DNA from: Paenibacillus albidus
GTDB taxonomy: Bacteria > Bacillota > Bacilli > Paenibacillales > Paenibacillaceae
Direction: 5' to 3'
Assembly: GCF_014644435.1 (NCBI RefSeq)
Contig: NZ_BMKR01000051.1
Location: 1-41,987 of the forward strand
Length of the DNA stretch: 41,987 nt
Part shown: piece after piece, positions 41,958 through 41,987 of the stretch
Numbering within the stretch: the first letter of the stretch is position 1
Layout: the number at the start of each line of letters is the position of its first letter
The notes under the pieces: model-generated
Seen by the model: only the letters and a program-made list of their open reading frames with translations
Told to the model about the DNA's origin: nothing
Databases searched by the model: none
Position numbers and translations under genes: made by a program

Positions 41958-41987
41958 TTATTTATATGCAATTAGTTTAATACGACA

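Overview
The window looks like chromosomal DNA of a spore-forming Gram-positive bacterium of the Paenibacillus type. This is inferred from two very large secreted proteins ending in S-layer homology (SLH) domains, a PTS-type trehalose operon under a GntR/UTRA repressor, a Btr/Feu-like ferri-siderophore module with a Fur box, strong GGAGG ribosome sites with frequent GTG/TTG starts, and families of short intergenic repeats. No rRNA, tRNA or CRISPR array was found.

Layout. 1-5.3 kb: a 52-bp tandem repeat, an SLH-anchored M14 carboxypeptidase, a small Lsm-like protein and a stand-alone ClpP. 5.4-9.2 kb: an ECF-type sigma factor with an NAD-dependent epimerase, then a chemoreceptor. 9.4-15.1 kb: trehalose operon treA-treP-treR plus an NfrA-like nitroreductase, with two TreR operators and a likely cre site upstream. 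A MITE-like element between treP and treR supplies the treP stop codon. 15.3-17.7 kb: AraC/GyrI-like regulator, a second cluster of the dyad repeat seen at the window start, and a cobalamin-independent methionine synthase-like protein. 17.8-20.3 kb: a tight four-gene operon (lipoprotein, unknown, SMI1/KNR4-like, zinc-ribbon protein). 20.4-22.8 kb: a second MITE copy in opposite orientation, an AraC regulator, IS debris and repeats, and a VOC protein. 22.9-29.5 kb: a 1420-residue multidomain SLH surface protein, a Zn-dependent phospholipase C-like protein and a GT4 glycosyltransferase. 29.5-33.6 kb: a proline-repeat small protein, a Fur-controlled siderophore module whose esterase is frameshifted, and a frameshifted DUF2798-type membrane protein divergent from a MarR regulator. 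34.2-36.4 kb: a stalk-domain secreted protein and a YihY/BrkB membrane protein. 36.4 kb to the end: AT-richer accessory DNA with a broken Rpn-type nuclease, an IS1182 remnant, an aldo/keto reductase divergent from a TetR regulator, and an apparently intact IS110-family element whose 330-bp leader is a candidate bridge-RNA locus.

How the genes work together. TreP imports and phosphorylates trehalose, TreA cleaves trehalose-6-phosphate and TreR represses through palindromes overlapping the promoter. The Btr-like regulator, FeuA-like lipoprotein and BesA-like esterase form an iron-siderophore unit, but no permease genes are present and the esterase carries a one-base frameshift. The main points to check are the IS110 leader RNA, the two MITE copies (one modifying treP), the dispersed dyad repeat family, the four-gene lipoprotein/SMI1-like operon, and an 18-bp exact inverted repeat that brackets the reductase-TetR-IS110 block.
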